Shown one piece after another: positions 17,837 through 26,590 of a stretch of 42,419 nucleotides of DNA (positions are counted from its first letter, which is position 1; each line of letters opens with the position of its first letter). The position numbers and the translations under genes are program-made. The notes beneath the pieces were generated by a model, which was given only the letters and a program-made list of their open reading frames with translations, ran no database searches and was not told the DNA's origin. This stretch comes from Loigolactobacillus rennini DSM 20253 (lineage in GTDB: Bacteria; Bacillota; Bacilli; Lactobacillales; Lactobacillaceae), in contig NZ_AYYI01000105.1 in assembly GCF_001436505.1 (NCBI RefSeq), positions 1-42,419 on the forward strand, read 5' to 3'.

Positions 17837-18632
17837 TGCTTTTTACGGAGTGCCTTATATTATATGGCTTATTTTATTTGTCATTGCACCGTTAGTGTTA
17901 ATTGCTTACCAGTCATTTTTTACTATCGGTGGTCAGATGAGTTGGGCTAATTACCAGACTTATTTTCATTCTGGGACTTATTTACGAATGACGTTAAACT
18001 CAATCTGGTACGCCTTTGTGATTACTTTACTCACACTAGTGATCAGTTATCCCACTGCTTATATATTAAATCAAACGCGGCATAAACAGTTATGGCTGTT
18101 ACTTATCATTTTACCAACGTGGATTAATTTACTCTTAAAAGCCTATGCATTTATTGGTATCTTTAGTCAAAATGGCGCGATCAACCATTTTTTGCGTTTT
18201 ATTGGTATTGGTCCACAACAGTTATTGTTTACTAATACTAGTTTTGTGTTGGTGGCAGCATATATTGAAATCCCTTTTATGATTTTGCCAATTTTTAATG
18301 CTATTGCTGAACTTAATCCATCGCTAATTAATGCTAGTCGTGATCTAGGGGCGACTAATTGGCAAACGTTTAGTAAAGTAATTTTCCCCTTAACGTTAAA
18401 TGGTGTTAAGACGGGGATTCAGACTGTGTTTATTCCTTCATTATCACTTTTCATGCTAACGCGGTTAATTGGAGGAAATAAGGTAATTACTTTAGGTACG
18501 GCCATTGAGCAGCATTTTTTAGTTACCCAAAACTGGGGTATGGGGTCAACCATTGGTGTAGTGCTGATTTTAGCAATGGTTCTAATTATGTTTGTTACCG
18601 GTGAGCGGCGTAAGCGGGGAGGCGATAAGTAA
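17823..18632 (+). CDS. potB: Spermidine/putrescine ABC permease PotB
   Basis: Membrane subunit of the polyamine importer, 269 residues, six predicted helices. The cytoplasmic EAA loop reads [21 protein letters not shown] place the start at ATG 17823 inside the end of potA, because AAGGGGAAG lies just upstream and MKKYSAFYG leads straight into the first helix ([19 protein letters not shown]). The stop overlaps the potC start by one base (TAATG). Confidence 0.95.
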   Translation: MKKYSAFYGVPYIIWLILFVIAPLVLIAYQSFFTIGGQMSWANYQTYFHSGTYLRMTLNSIWYAFVITLLTLVISYPTAYILNQTRHKQLWLLLIILPTWINLLLKAYAFIGIFSQNGAINHFLRFIGIGPQQLLFTNTSFVLVAAYIEIPFMILPIFNAIAELNPSLINASRDLGATNWQTFSKVIFPLTLNGVKTGIQTVFIPSLSLFMLTRLIGGNKVITLGTAIEQHFLVTQNWGMGSTIGVVLILAMVLIMFVTGERRKRGGDK

Positions 18633-19459
18633 TGAAAATGCATGGCTGGCATTGGCGGCATTTATATTTAATTTTTGTTTTTGCGTTACTTTATGCACCC
18701 ATTTTTTATTTGTTATTTTACTCCTTTAACCAGGGAACTACCATGACCCATTTCATCGGTTTTTCTTGGCGACATTATGCGGAATTATTTGCGGATACAC
18801 GGATGATCCAAATTGTTTTAGATACGTTGCTGATTGCATTATTGGCATCTTTATTAGCGACAATTATTGGCACTTTGGGAGCACTCGTGATTTATCAAGT
18901 TAAGCGAATTTGGCTCAAAAATTCACTTTTATCATTGAACAATATCTTAATGGTATCGCCGGATGTCATTATTGGGGCGAGTTTCCTAATTTTCTTTACC
19001 TTTTTTGGATTTAAATTAGGGTTCAATTCAGTTTTACTCAGTCACATTGCATTTTCAATTCCAATTGTTGTATTAATGATTTTGCCGCGGTTAAACGAAA
19101 TGCGGCAATCATTGGTGGATGCTGCAATGGATCTAGGAGCAACAAATTGGCAAGTACTGTCCCGAGTGGTTTTTCCGTTTATTTCTCCCGGTATTTTAGC
19201 TGGCTATTTTATGGCGTTTACCTATTCGTTAGACGATTTTGCCGTAACATTTTTTGTAACTGGTAATGGATTCGAAACGTTGTCAGTAGAGATTTATGCG
19301 CGCGCACGGCAGGGAATTAGTTTAGAAGTAAATGCGTTATCTACCTTAATGTTTCTTTTTGCCTTAATTTTAATTGCTGGCTATTATTTATTGACGCGCT
19401 ATACAACGACCAAACGCAGGCAAAGGCGGTACCAGTTGGAGGCGAAAATAAAACCATGA
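18632..19459 (+). CDS. potC: Spermidine/putrescine ABC permease PotC
   Basis: Second membrane subunit of the polyamine importer, 275 residues. N-terminal helix YLIFVFALLYAPIFYLLFYS, then FSWRHYAELFAD, and the EAA loop [20 protein letters not shown]. The C-terminus is basic (TTKRRQRRYQLEAK). It is coupled to potB by a 1-nt overlap and to potD by a 4-nt ATGA overlap. Confidence 0.95.
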   Translation: MKMHGWHWRHLYLIFVFALLYAPIFYLLFYSFNQGTTMTHFIGFSWRHYAELFADTRMIQIVLDTLLIALLASLLATIIGTLGALVIYQVKRIWLKNSLLSLNNILMVSPDVIIGASFLIFFTFFGFKLGFNSVLLSHIAFSIPIVVLMILPRLNEMRQSLVDAAMDLGATNWQVLSRVVFPFISPGILAGYFMAFTYSLDDFAVTFFVTGNGFETLSVEIYARARQGISLEVNALSTLMFLFALILIAGYYLLTRYTTTKRRQRRYQLEAKIKP

Positions 19460-20529
19460 AACGACTGATAAGTTTTGCGCTAGCTATTTTAGCAGTTTGT
19501 GCATTATTAGTACTTGGCAGTAGCCAATTACGGGCTGCTAATGGGGTGAAAGCTGACCACAAATTGACATTGTACAACTGGGGCGATTATATTGACCCCG
19601 CATTATTAAAAAAGTTTCAAAAAGAAACTGGCTATCAAGTTCAAATTGAAACTTTTGATAGTAATGAAGCTATGTTTACTAAAATTAAGCAAGGTGGAAC
19701 TAATTATGATTTAGCAGTGCCATCTGATTACATGATTCAAAAAATGCGGCGTGCTCACTTATTAAAACCAATTGATCACAAGCGCCTTCAAGGTCTGCAA
19801 CAATTGAATCCTCGCTTTTTAAACCAAAGCTTTGATCGTGGGAATCACTATTCATTGCCTTATTTTTGGGGAACTTTAGGCATTGTATATAATGATCAAA
19901 TGATCGCTTCCCAGGCAATTCAGCATTGGCAGGATTTATGGTCGCCTAAATTACGTAATCAACTGATGCTGGTGGATAGTGCCCGTGACATCATGGGAAT
20001 GGCGTTAATCACTCAGGGTAAATCAGTCAATACGACTAACCAAGCAGATTTAGAACAGGCAAAGAAAAAGTTGCAGCGGTTAATGCCCAATGTTAAAGCA
20101 ATTGTCGCTGATGAAATCAAAATGTACATGGCACAAAATGAGGCGGCCGCGGCGGTCACTTGGTCTGGTGAGGCAGCTGAGATGATGGCCAATAATAAAC
20201 ATTTACACTATGTTGTGCCTAGTGAGGGAAGCAATTTATGGTTTGATAATTTTGTGATTCCTAAAACGGCTAAACATTATCAAGCCATTTATGCGTTTTT
20301 AAATTTCATGTTAAAGCCAGAAAATGCAGCGCAAAATGCGGCTTACGTCGGTTATGCCACACCTAATCAAGGTGCACAACACTTATTACCAGCGTCAATT
20401 AGCAATGATCATCAATTTTATCCCAATGATAAAGTGCTAGCCCGCCTGCAAGTTTATGCTGATTTAGGTCAGAAAATGATTGGTGTTTACAATGATAAAT
20501 TTCTGGAATTTAAGATGTATCCACGTTAA
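19456..20529 (+). CDS. potD: Spermidine/putrescine-binding protein PotD
   Basis: Extracellular receptor of the polyamine importer, 357 residues. After an N-terminal hydrophobic segment (residues ~4-22) comes the family start LTLYNWGDYIDPALL. The ligand-pocket elements YDLAVPSDYMIQKM, LPYFWGTLGIVYN and AAVTWSGEAAEMM follow, and WFDNFVIPKTAKH near the end. Cys15 lies inside the hydrophobic core (LAVC) and is not in a good lipobox, so the protein is either cut near LRA-AN or stays anchored by an uncleaved helix. The start ATG 19456 overlaps the potC stop. Confidence 0.94.
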   Translation: MKRLISFALAILAVCALLVLGSSQLRAANGVKADHKLTLYNWGDYIDPALLKKFQKETGYQVQIETFDSNEAMFTKIKQGGTNYDLAVPSDYMIQKMRRAHLLKPIDHKRLQGLQQLNPRFLNQSFDRGNHYSLPYFWGTLGIVYNDQMIASQAIQHWQDLWSPKLRNQLMLVDSARDIMGMALITQGKSVNTTNQADLEQAKKKLQRLMPNVKAIVADEIKMYMAQNEAAAAVTWSGEAAEMMANNKHLHYVVPSEGSNLWFDNFVIPKTAKHYQAIYAFLNFMLKPENAAQNAAYVGYATPNQGAQHLLPASISNDHQFYPNDKVLARLQVYADLGQKMIGVYNDKFLEFKMYPR

Positions 20530-20563
20530 ACTAAGTTTATTGTAATAAAAAGCATGTATGCCT

Positions 20564-20601
20564 ATAGCAGGCTATCCGCGATGCGAATGGCCTGCTATTT
20601 T
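20564..20601 (+). terminator. Terminator after potD
   Basis: ATAGCAGGC at 20564-20572 pairs with GCCTGCTAT at 20590-20598, loop about 17 nt, followed by TTTT. It separates the pot operon from the polysaccharide locus. Confidence 0.8.
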
Positions 20602-20685
20602 GCACCGCATTGCTTGTAATTGCTTGGTTTTATTTTTAAAATAAATTGGTCTAGTACTGTTGTCGTTTTTTGGAGGGTTATGGTA

Positions 20686-21765
20686 ATGGTTCAAGTAGCG
20701 GTGTTAATTCCGGCGCTGAATCCGGATCAACAATTAGTTCAGTTGATTCGGAAATTACAGCAAGTGCAAAGTGATTTGTTGGCCTTTGTTGTGGTGGATG
20801 ATGGCAGTGATAACTCTCACCAACCTATTTTTCACAAATTGGCCCAGTTCCATGAGCCTAAACTACATATTTTACATCACGTGCAAAATCAAGGGAAAGG
20901 GGCCGCTTTAAAAACGGGCCTGAATTATTGTCTTCAACATTTTCCGCAAATACGCGGTATTGCCACTATGGATAGTGATGGTCAACATACAGTGACAGCA
21001 TTGCAAAGCTGTTTGCAGCAGTTTCAAAAAAATCCCCAACATTTAGTCATTGGTACCCGCCAATTCAACCAAAAAATTCCATTTCGCAGCCGTTTTGGCA
21101 ATTTATTAACCAGTGGTTTAGTGCGCACTTTTACGCACCAAAATATTTCGGATACACAGACTGGCTTGCGTGTCATTCCTGTAGCTTACGCGCAACAATT
21201 GGTTCACTTTCCCGGGAACCATTATGAATTTGAATTTGATATGTTATTAAAAGCAAAAGCAGCCGGTGTAACGGTGACAGAAACACCCATTCCAACAATT
21301 TATTTAAATGGCAACCGTGCTTCGCATTTTCGCGTGGTTCGCGACTCGCTTGCAATCTATTCGCGCTTCCTAAAATTTTCTGCCAGTAGTTTAATTTCAT
21401 TTTTTATTGACATTGGCTTATTTAGTTTAATTATGATGCTAGTTGAAGTGCATTCGTTGCGTAATATTTTAGTAGCAACTATCATTGCTCGGTCGTTGTC
21501 AGCAGTAGTTAATTATTTGATTAACCATCATTTGGTTTTTGGTCATGCAGGGCAACGGACATTGTTAAAATATGGGTGCTTATTGGTCGTTCAAATGCTT
21601 GCTTCAGGTTATTTTACTAGTGTTGTAACAGGCATTTTACCCGATAGTGCCGGTAGTTTAACGCCGACAATTGCTAAAATTATAGTTGATTTGACGTTAT
21701 TTATCTTAAGCTACTGGGTTCAACGTGATGTTATTTTTAAAGAGGGACGACATGTCGATAACTAA
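20686..21765 (+). CDS. GT2 glycosyltransferase fused to GtrA-like membrane domain
   Basis: About 359 residues. Residues ~1-230 are a GT2 domain of the dolichol-phosphate-mannose-synthase/GtrB type: VAVLIPALNPD, VVDDGSDN, NQGKGAALKTGLNY, the metal-binding TMDSDGQH, then SDTQTGLRVIP. Such enzymes load a sugar onto undecaprenyl phosphate on the cytoplasmic face. Residues ~230-359 form a four-helix GtrA domain (FLKFSASSLISFFIDIGLF, VNYLINHHLVFGH), a proposed flippase for the lipid-linked sugar. The start is ATG 20686 with GGAGGG 8 nt upstream; ATG 20680 is too close. It overlaps the next gene by 14 nt. Inference: a sugar donor for an extracellular glycosyltransferase such as the product of 23773-25650. 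Confidence 0.9.
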   Translation: MVQVAVLIPALNPDQQLVQLIRKLQQVQSDLLAFVVVDDGSDNSHQPIFHKLAQFHEPKLHILHHVQNQGKGAALKTGLNYCLQHFPQIRGIATMDSDGQHTVTALQSCLQQFQKNPQHLVIGTRQFNQKIPFRSRFGNLLTSGLVRTFTHQNISDTQTGLRVIPVAYAQQLVHFPGNHYEFEFDMLLKAKAAGVTVTETPIPTIYLNGNRASHFRVVRDSLAIYSRFLKFSASSLISFFIDIGLFSLIMMLVEVHSLRNILVATIIARSLSAVVNYLINHHLVFGHAGQRTLLKYGCLLVVQMLASGYFTSVVTGILPDSAGSLTPTIAKIIVDLTLFILSYWVQRDVIFKEGRHVDN

Positions 21766-23728
21766 AAAGTTTATTTATCTTTTAGCCGTAGCTTTATCGG
21801 TTATTTATCTAATTTGGCGCTTAGGATTTACCATTCCTTGGCACGCCCCATTATTTACGTTAATTTTTGCTTTGCTATTAGTCGGCAGTGAAGTCATGTC
21901 AAATTTAACCGCTTTCATTTTGATCTTTTTTCGGATGCTAGCCGTTAAAAATCAAGCTAAATTAAAAATTCCTGATTATGATTTCAGTCAACCTTTACCC
22001 GCAGTTGATATTATCATTGTGACCCATAATGAAGATGTCGAATTATTGCGCAAAACCGTCAATGCGGCTACTTTTATCGATTATCCAAATAAAAGTAAAC
22101 TCAATATTGTTATCTCTGATGACAGCAATCGCGCTGAGGTAAAAGCTTTAGCAGCTGAGTATCATGTTCAATATGTTGGTATGACGCATAATCAGAATGC
22201 TAAAGCAGGTAACCTTAACCATACATTGACTTTTTTACATGCGCCATTATTTGCAGTTTTTGATACGGATATGATTCCTTTTTCGGGTTTTTTAAACGAT
22301 ACTGTCCCGCTTTTTATGCAAAATTTCAAACAATTAGCCGCTGGTGAGCAGTCAGTACAACCATTAGGCTTTGTGCAGACGCCGCAAAGTTTTTACAATG
22401 CTGATATTTTTCAATTTAATTTATTTTCAGAAAAAATTGTTCCCAACGAACAAGATTTCTTCTCACGAGATGTTAATGTTTTGAACGGACGTAATAATAC
22501 CGCTTTGTTCACTGGTTCTAACGCCTTATTTTTGCGCAAAATTGTGGATCAAGTTGGTGGCTTTCCAACCGATACTTTAACGGAAGATTTTGAATTGGGG
22601 ACCAGAATTAATATGGCTGGTTATATGAGTTTAGCAACCACTAAACCACAGTCAAGTGGCATTACACCAATTGATTTAAAAGGTGTCATTAAACAGCGAG
22701 TGCGTTGGGCACGGGGTGTTATTCAAAGTTGCCGTAATTTACACATCTTTTTTAACCGGCAACTGTCATGGTCTAATCGGCTAATTTTAATCAATACTTA
22801 TTTATATTGGTGGTCCTTTTCCCGGCGAATTATTTATATTATTGCGCCCATTTTGTATGCACTGTTTAAAATTCAAGTCGTGATGGCCAATTTTTGGATT
22901 TTAATGATTGTTTGGGCACCAGGCTATTTTTTATTGCATTATGTTTTAAAAGATTCCTCGGGCTCGATTCGCAGTGAACGCTGGGGTGAAATCCAAGAAA
23001 CATTTTTTGCGCCGTATTTGTTTTTGCCAGTTATTTTAGAAACGTTAGGAATCAAGGCTAAAAAATTCAAAGTAACTGAAAAGAATGTTAATTTCTCCCT
23101 TTTGGATAAATTGTACAGTTTGCCCTACCTTTTATTGTGGCTACTGACTTTGATAGCCATCATTCATTTTAATTATGGTAAATTTGGTTCCGAAATTTTA
23201 GTGGGTAGTGTGATTACATTTTGGTTGCTAATGCATTTTGTTAATTTAAGCTTTTGCTTATTTATTGCCATGGGGAGTCCAGTTTACCGTAAAAGTGAGC
23301 GATTTTTGCGGTTAGTAGCGGGAGATGTTTGGGCTGAAAACCGTTGGCTGCCATTACGCACCCATGATATTTCTGAGGGTGGACTATCGTTTTCATTGAT
23401 TTTGCCAGCAGACAAAAAGATTGCAAAACAGTTGCAACGTGGGACTACGGTAAAATTACGATTACAGACTAAATTTCGTTTTGTCACTTTAAAAGGCAAA
23501 ATCATGCGTTTAAGTGGCAGGCAAGCTGAGCAAGTTTATAGTGTACAACTTTTAGAACCCAGTGATGTTAATCGTAATTATTATTTAGAGTTAATCTATA
23601 ATGGCTTTAATAAAACACTGCCGTTGAATCAAGATGCGTGGATTACACCATTTGATGAACTTTACACTAACTTAATGGTTCGGGTTAAGAAATTTGAACG
23701 GCAAATTAGCCGATTAACGCGGGATTAA
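21752..23728 (+). CDS. BcsA-like processive glycosyltransferase with PilZ domain
   Basis: Membrane polysaccharide synthase, 658 residues, resembling cellulose synthase BcsA. Two N-terminal helices precede a cytosolic GT2 domain with IIIVTHNEDVELLRKTV, VISDDSNR, DTD at 171-173, TED with D279, and QRVRW at 315-319: the full D, DxD, TED, Q-x-x-RW set of processive synthases. About four more helices follow, then a C-terminal PilZ domain. There RKSER (R513, R517) and DISEGG (D539, S541, G544) match the c-di-GMP-binding pattern RxxxR...D/NxSxxG. The product could be cellulose-like or another beta-glycan; the sugar is not predictable. No BcsB-like or hydrolase partner is adjacent. The start ATG 21752 has AGAGGGA; the gene overlaps its upstream neighbour and lies 44 bp before the next. 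Confidence 0.9.
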   Translation: MSITKKFIYLLAVALSVIYLIWRLGFTIPWHAPLFTLIFALLLVGSEVMSNLTAFILIFFRMLAVKNQAKLKIPDYDFSQPLPAVDIIIVTHNEDVELLRKTVNAATFIDYPNKSKLNIVISDDSNRAEVKALAAEYHVQYVGMTHNQNAKAGNLNHTLTFLHAPLFAVFDTDMIPFSGFLNDTVPLFMQNFKQLAAGEQSVQPLGFVQTPQSFYNADIFQFNLFSEKIVPNEQDFFSRDVNVLNGRNNTALFTGSNALFLRKIVDQVGGFPTDTLTEDFELGTRINMAGYMSLATTKPQSSGITPIDLKGVIKQRVRWARGVIQSCRNLHIFFNRQLSWSNRLILINTYLYWWSFSRRIIYIIAPILYALFKIQVVMANFWILMIVWAPGYFLLHYVLKDSSGSIRSERWGEIQETFFAPYLFLPVILETLGIKAKKFKVTEKNVNFSLLDKLYSLPYLLLWLLTLIAIIHFNYGKFGSEILVGSVITFWLLMHFVNLSFCLFIAMGSPVYRKSERFLRLVAGDVWAENRWLPLRTHDISEGGLSFSLILPADKKIAKQLQRGTTVKLRLQTKFRFVTLKGKIMRLSGRQAEQVYSVQLLEPSDVNRNYYLELIYNGFNKTLPLNQDAWITPFDELYTNLMVRVKKFERQISRLTRD

Positions 23729-23772
23729 AGCAATTTAACAGTGATGTTTATTAAAGTGACGGAGGCTTTGGT

Positions 23773-25650
23773 ATGGCGATAGTAGGGCTGGTGATTTTTG
23801 CCTTATCTCTAATTGGTTATAGTGGTACTTTGCGCTACTTAGGAATTAATGCCTATTTAGCGTGGATTACAGCAATTTTATTGCAAATTTTAACCTTGTA
23901 TGTATTTGCAATGTTAAATTTATTGCGCTGGGGTATTTGGTTTGTTGTTGGTTTGGGTTTGATTCTGTATGGCAGTCGCTTAATGCTAATTTCTCGTGGT
24001 AAAGCGCGTTTGAAGTTTGAAGGCTTACATTTATTTGATGTGTGGTTGGCTGGTTTAGGCCTTGCCATGATAATTGTCTTGTACCAAAGTCCGTTAGTTC
24101 ATTATGATAATTTTTCTCATTGGGCGCTAATTGTTAAGTTTTTAAACTTTACTGGGCATTTACCAGGTGCAACGGATACGATTATTTCATTTTCTTCTTA
24201 CCCGCCTGCAACAGCGCTATTTATCAATCAATTTGTTAGTTTAGTTGGTTTTAGTGATGGCACTATGTTAGTTGCCCAGTTTATTTTAATCTGGGCGGCG
24301 TCTTACAGTATTTTTGCAGTGCTACGGGACCGTACACGTGGTTTAATGTCTTTAGTACTGTGTTTTACCATCACAATTTCTTATGTTTTTAACATTGCGA
24401 TTCGTTTAAATAATTTGTTAGTTGATTATGTGTTGCCGATTTTAACGGTTGCTGCTTTAGTGGGAATTTTTGTGTACCGTAAAAAACCGTTATTGCTTTG
24501 GTTACATACGGTGCTATTCAGCGCTGTATTATTATTGGTAAAAAATTCGGCAGCTTTTTTCGTAGCTGTTATTGCCATTTATTTTTTGTTTATTTTGTGT
24601 AAATACACCCGTGGTCATTGGGTACGTCGGAGTTGGCGCGTACTTTACCGTTTCACTAGTGCTTTAGCGATCAGTGTCGGACCATTCATTTGGTGGCAGC
24701 ATCATGTTCATCAAACTTTTACAGTATCAAAACATGAAATTAGTACACAGGCTTATAGTCACCGGCTGGCAACAGAAGGGATCGGCAAAGCACTTAAAAT
24801 TGGGCATAAAATGGTGTTGCAGTTGCTCAATCCAAATTCGCTTTCGGTGCAGGGAATCATTCTTATCAATTTAACTTTAATTATTGCTGCAATATTAATT
24901 CGTCATGGTTTCCACACTAAAAATCATTTATTGCGTCATTTACTATTATTGGACGTCATGATGTTACTATATTTTGGCAGTTTATACGGCATGTATGTCT
25001 TATCAATGCCTTATAAAGAAGCAATTGTTTTGGATGGTTATGAACGTTATATGTCCAGTGTTGTGATTTTATGTCTGTTTATCGGTGCGATGATGTTAGT
25101 TCGTAGCATGGATTTTGCATTATATGAGCAACAATTTGCTAGACGTGATTTACGTACATTCCATTCAATTTTCACTAAAAAGTTTTATCAAATTGCAACG
25201 TTTATTTTGCTGATCTTTTCAATTATTATGATGCTTTCAGAGATTAATGGAACTAATTTTTCAAATCACTATAACCGTAATACCATTCCGTTGCAATTAA
25301 AGCGGATTGCCCAACCTTGGCGACATTACAATCAAACCAAAATTTTAGTGGTGGATCCCCATATTGGGGATGTAGCAGATTATTATGCAGGCTTTGTTTC
25401 TAAATATTATTTTTTTAGTGATAAAGCGACTGCACAAGAAAATTTCCATGAGTCACCACGTCAATTTCGTAGACAAATTCAACGCTATCAGTATGTTGCA
25501 ATTCCAGAGTACCACCATACTTTTACAGTCATGATGCGACATGCTTACCGGCAAAAAGGCGTTCGAATTGGCTTTTTTAAAGTGACTAAACATGGTTTGC
25601 AGCGAATAAAACCCACTGAAACACAATTTAATGCTAATGTTCAGCAATAA
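23773..25650 (+). CDS. Polytopic membrane protein, GT-C glycosyltransferase-like
   Basis: 625 residues with roughly ten to twelve membrane helices and a soluble C-terminal segment of about 110 residues. I do not recognise a named family. The first large loop reads VHYDNFSHWALIVKFL, then SSYPPATALF. This acidic-aromatic-HW motif followed by YPP is typical of GT-C-fold enzymes that take sugars from polyprenyl phosphate on the outer face. The C-terminal part (KILVVDPHIGDVADYYAGF) resembles the small soluble domain at the end of such proteins. It starts at ATG 23773 with GGAGG 7 nt upstream and is the last gene of the locus, ending in a bidirectional terminator. Inferred role: extracellular decoration of the polymer made by the preceding synthase. 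A polymerase or plain membrane protein is also possible. Confidence 0.7.
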   Translation: MAIVGLVIFALSLIGYSGTLRYLGINAYLAWITAILLQILTLYVFAMLNLLRWGIWFVVGLGLILYGSRLMLISRGKARLKFEGLHLFDVWLAGLGLAMIIVLYQSPLVHYDNFSHWALIVKFLNFTGHLPGATDTIISFSSYPPATALFINQFVSLVGFSDGTMLVAQFILIWAASYSIFAVLRDRTRGLMSLVLCFTITISYVFNIAIRLNNLLVDYVLPILTVAALVGIFVYRKKPLLLWLHTVLFSAVLLLVKNSAAFFVAVIAIYFLFILCKYTRGHWVRRSWRVLYRFTSALAISVGPFIWWQHHVHQTFTVSKHEISTQAYSHRLATEGIGKALKIGHKMVLQLLNPNSLSVQGIILINLTLIIAAILIRHGFHTKNHLLRHLLLLDVMMLLYFGSLYGMYVLSMPYKEAIVLDGYERYMSSVVILCLFIGAMMLVRSMDFALYEQQFARRDLRTFHSIFTKKFYQIATFILLIFSIIMMLSEINGTNFSNHYNRNTIPLQLKRIAQPWRHYNQTKILVVDPHIGDVADYYAGFVSKYYFFSDKATAQENFHESPRQFRRQIQRYQYVAIPEYHHTFTVMMRHAYRQKGVRIGFFKVTKHGLQRIKPTETQFNANVQQ

Positions 25651-25700
25651 AAAATACCTGTCAGCGCCTAATTTGGTAGAAGCGGATGACAGGTATTTTT
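25650..25700. terminator. Bidirectional terminator after the polysaccharide locus
   Basis: AAAAATACCTGTCA at 25650-25663 pairs perfectly with TGACAGGTATTTTT at 25687-25700, loop 23 nt. It closes the plus-strand locus and the convergent DUF1361 gene. Confidence 0.92.
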
Positions 25701-25719
25701 AATCCGAATGATTTTTAGC

Positions 25720-26403
25720 TCACTGTTGTGTGTGTTTCGTCAGCGTTTTGGCATTGGGCGTCGTTTGTTTAAACAATTGCAAGCAAACATAAATGACTAA
25801 CTGAATTAATGTCATCAGAAAAACAAAAATCAGCATTCTTGGATGCCACATCGCTAATAACGGTTGGATGAACTGAGTGGGTTTGAGTAGTAAATAAATG
25901 GAATGTAATCTTAAAAAACGTCCGATAAAAATACCAACGGAGGTTAAAAAGGTTAGCAAGATCACAAAAATACTTTTAGTAATGGCTGTTTCTGACAATT
26001 GCAAGCGGACAATGACTGCTTGAATAGTATGTTCCATACTCCAAAAACCCAGTACTGTACAACTTAATGCTGCGACGATCAAGTTAGTATAAGCTAACCA
26101 CATGTGCAGGTTAAAGCGGATCAGGCCAGTGGTTGGATCATAAGGATGTAACATGGATAAATGAAATAGATCGGTTAATAAATAAGGCGCATTTGGATAA
26201 AATAATAGCCATAAAATTACTAACAACCAGAAAATAATTGCCGGCGGCTGCTTTTGATCATAATGAAAGGCAATTTCAATGGGAATGTAGCCTAAAAATG
26301 TATTCAGTAGAATAAAGCGAAACGGCGCCAATGCAAAAAAGTGCAAGTAAATAAAAAAGCCTAAAAATGCGCCGCGTACTAACCAGCGGTAACGTGGTGC
26401 CAT
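25720..26403 (-). CDS. DUF1361 family membrane protein
   Basis: Integral membrane protein of about 227 residues with six or so helices. It carries the conserved DUF1361 stretches LNTFLGYIPIEIAF, LLFYPNAPYLLTDLFHL and GIFIGRFLRLHSIY. Function unknown. I use ATG 26403, because AGGAG lies 9 nt upstream; ATG 26412 directly abuts that RBS. It is a single gene on the opposite strand between the polysaccharide locus and cdaA. Whether it is linked to either is unclear. Confidence 0.85.
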   Translation of the reverse strand: MAPRYRWLVRGAFLGFFIYLHFFALAPFRFILLNTFLGYIPIEIAFHYDQKQPPAIIFWLLVILWLLFYPNAPYLLTDLFHLSMLHPYDPTTGLIRFNLHMWLAYTNLIVAALSCTVLGFWSMEHTIQAVIVRLQLSETAITKSIFVILLTFLTSVGIFIGRFLRLHSIYLLLKPTQFIQPLLAMWHPRMLIFVFLMTLIQLVIYVCLQLFKQTTPNAKTLTKHTQQ

Positions 26404-26548
26404 GATGGTCATCTCCTGACGATGGATAATTTAAATTGAAGGTGGGTCTGCTTTCCATTATAAAACAAATTGACAGTAATTATCGTTAAGATATTGGTAA
26501 CTTTCCTAAAGCTAGCTTAAGAATGTCACAGCATATAATTGCTGTTCG

Positions 26549-26557
26549 TGCTATAAT
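26549..26557 (+). promoter_or_regulatory. Extended -10 promoter of the cdaA operon
   Basis: TGCTATAAT (TG-n-TATAAT), 33 nt before cdaA, with no good -35. A second TATAAT is at 26534-26539. Confidence 0.55.
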
Positions 26558-26590
26558 AATACGCGAGTTTACAAAAATGGAGGTAGCTGC

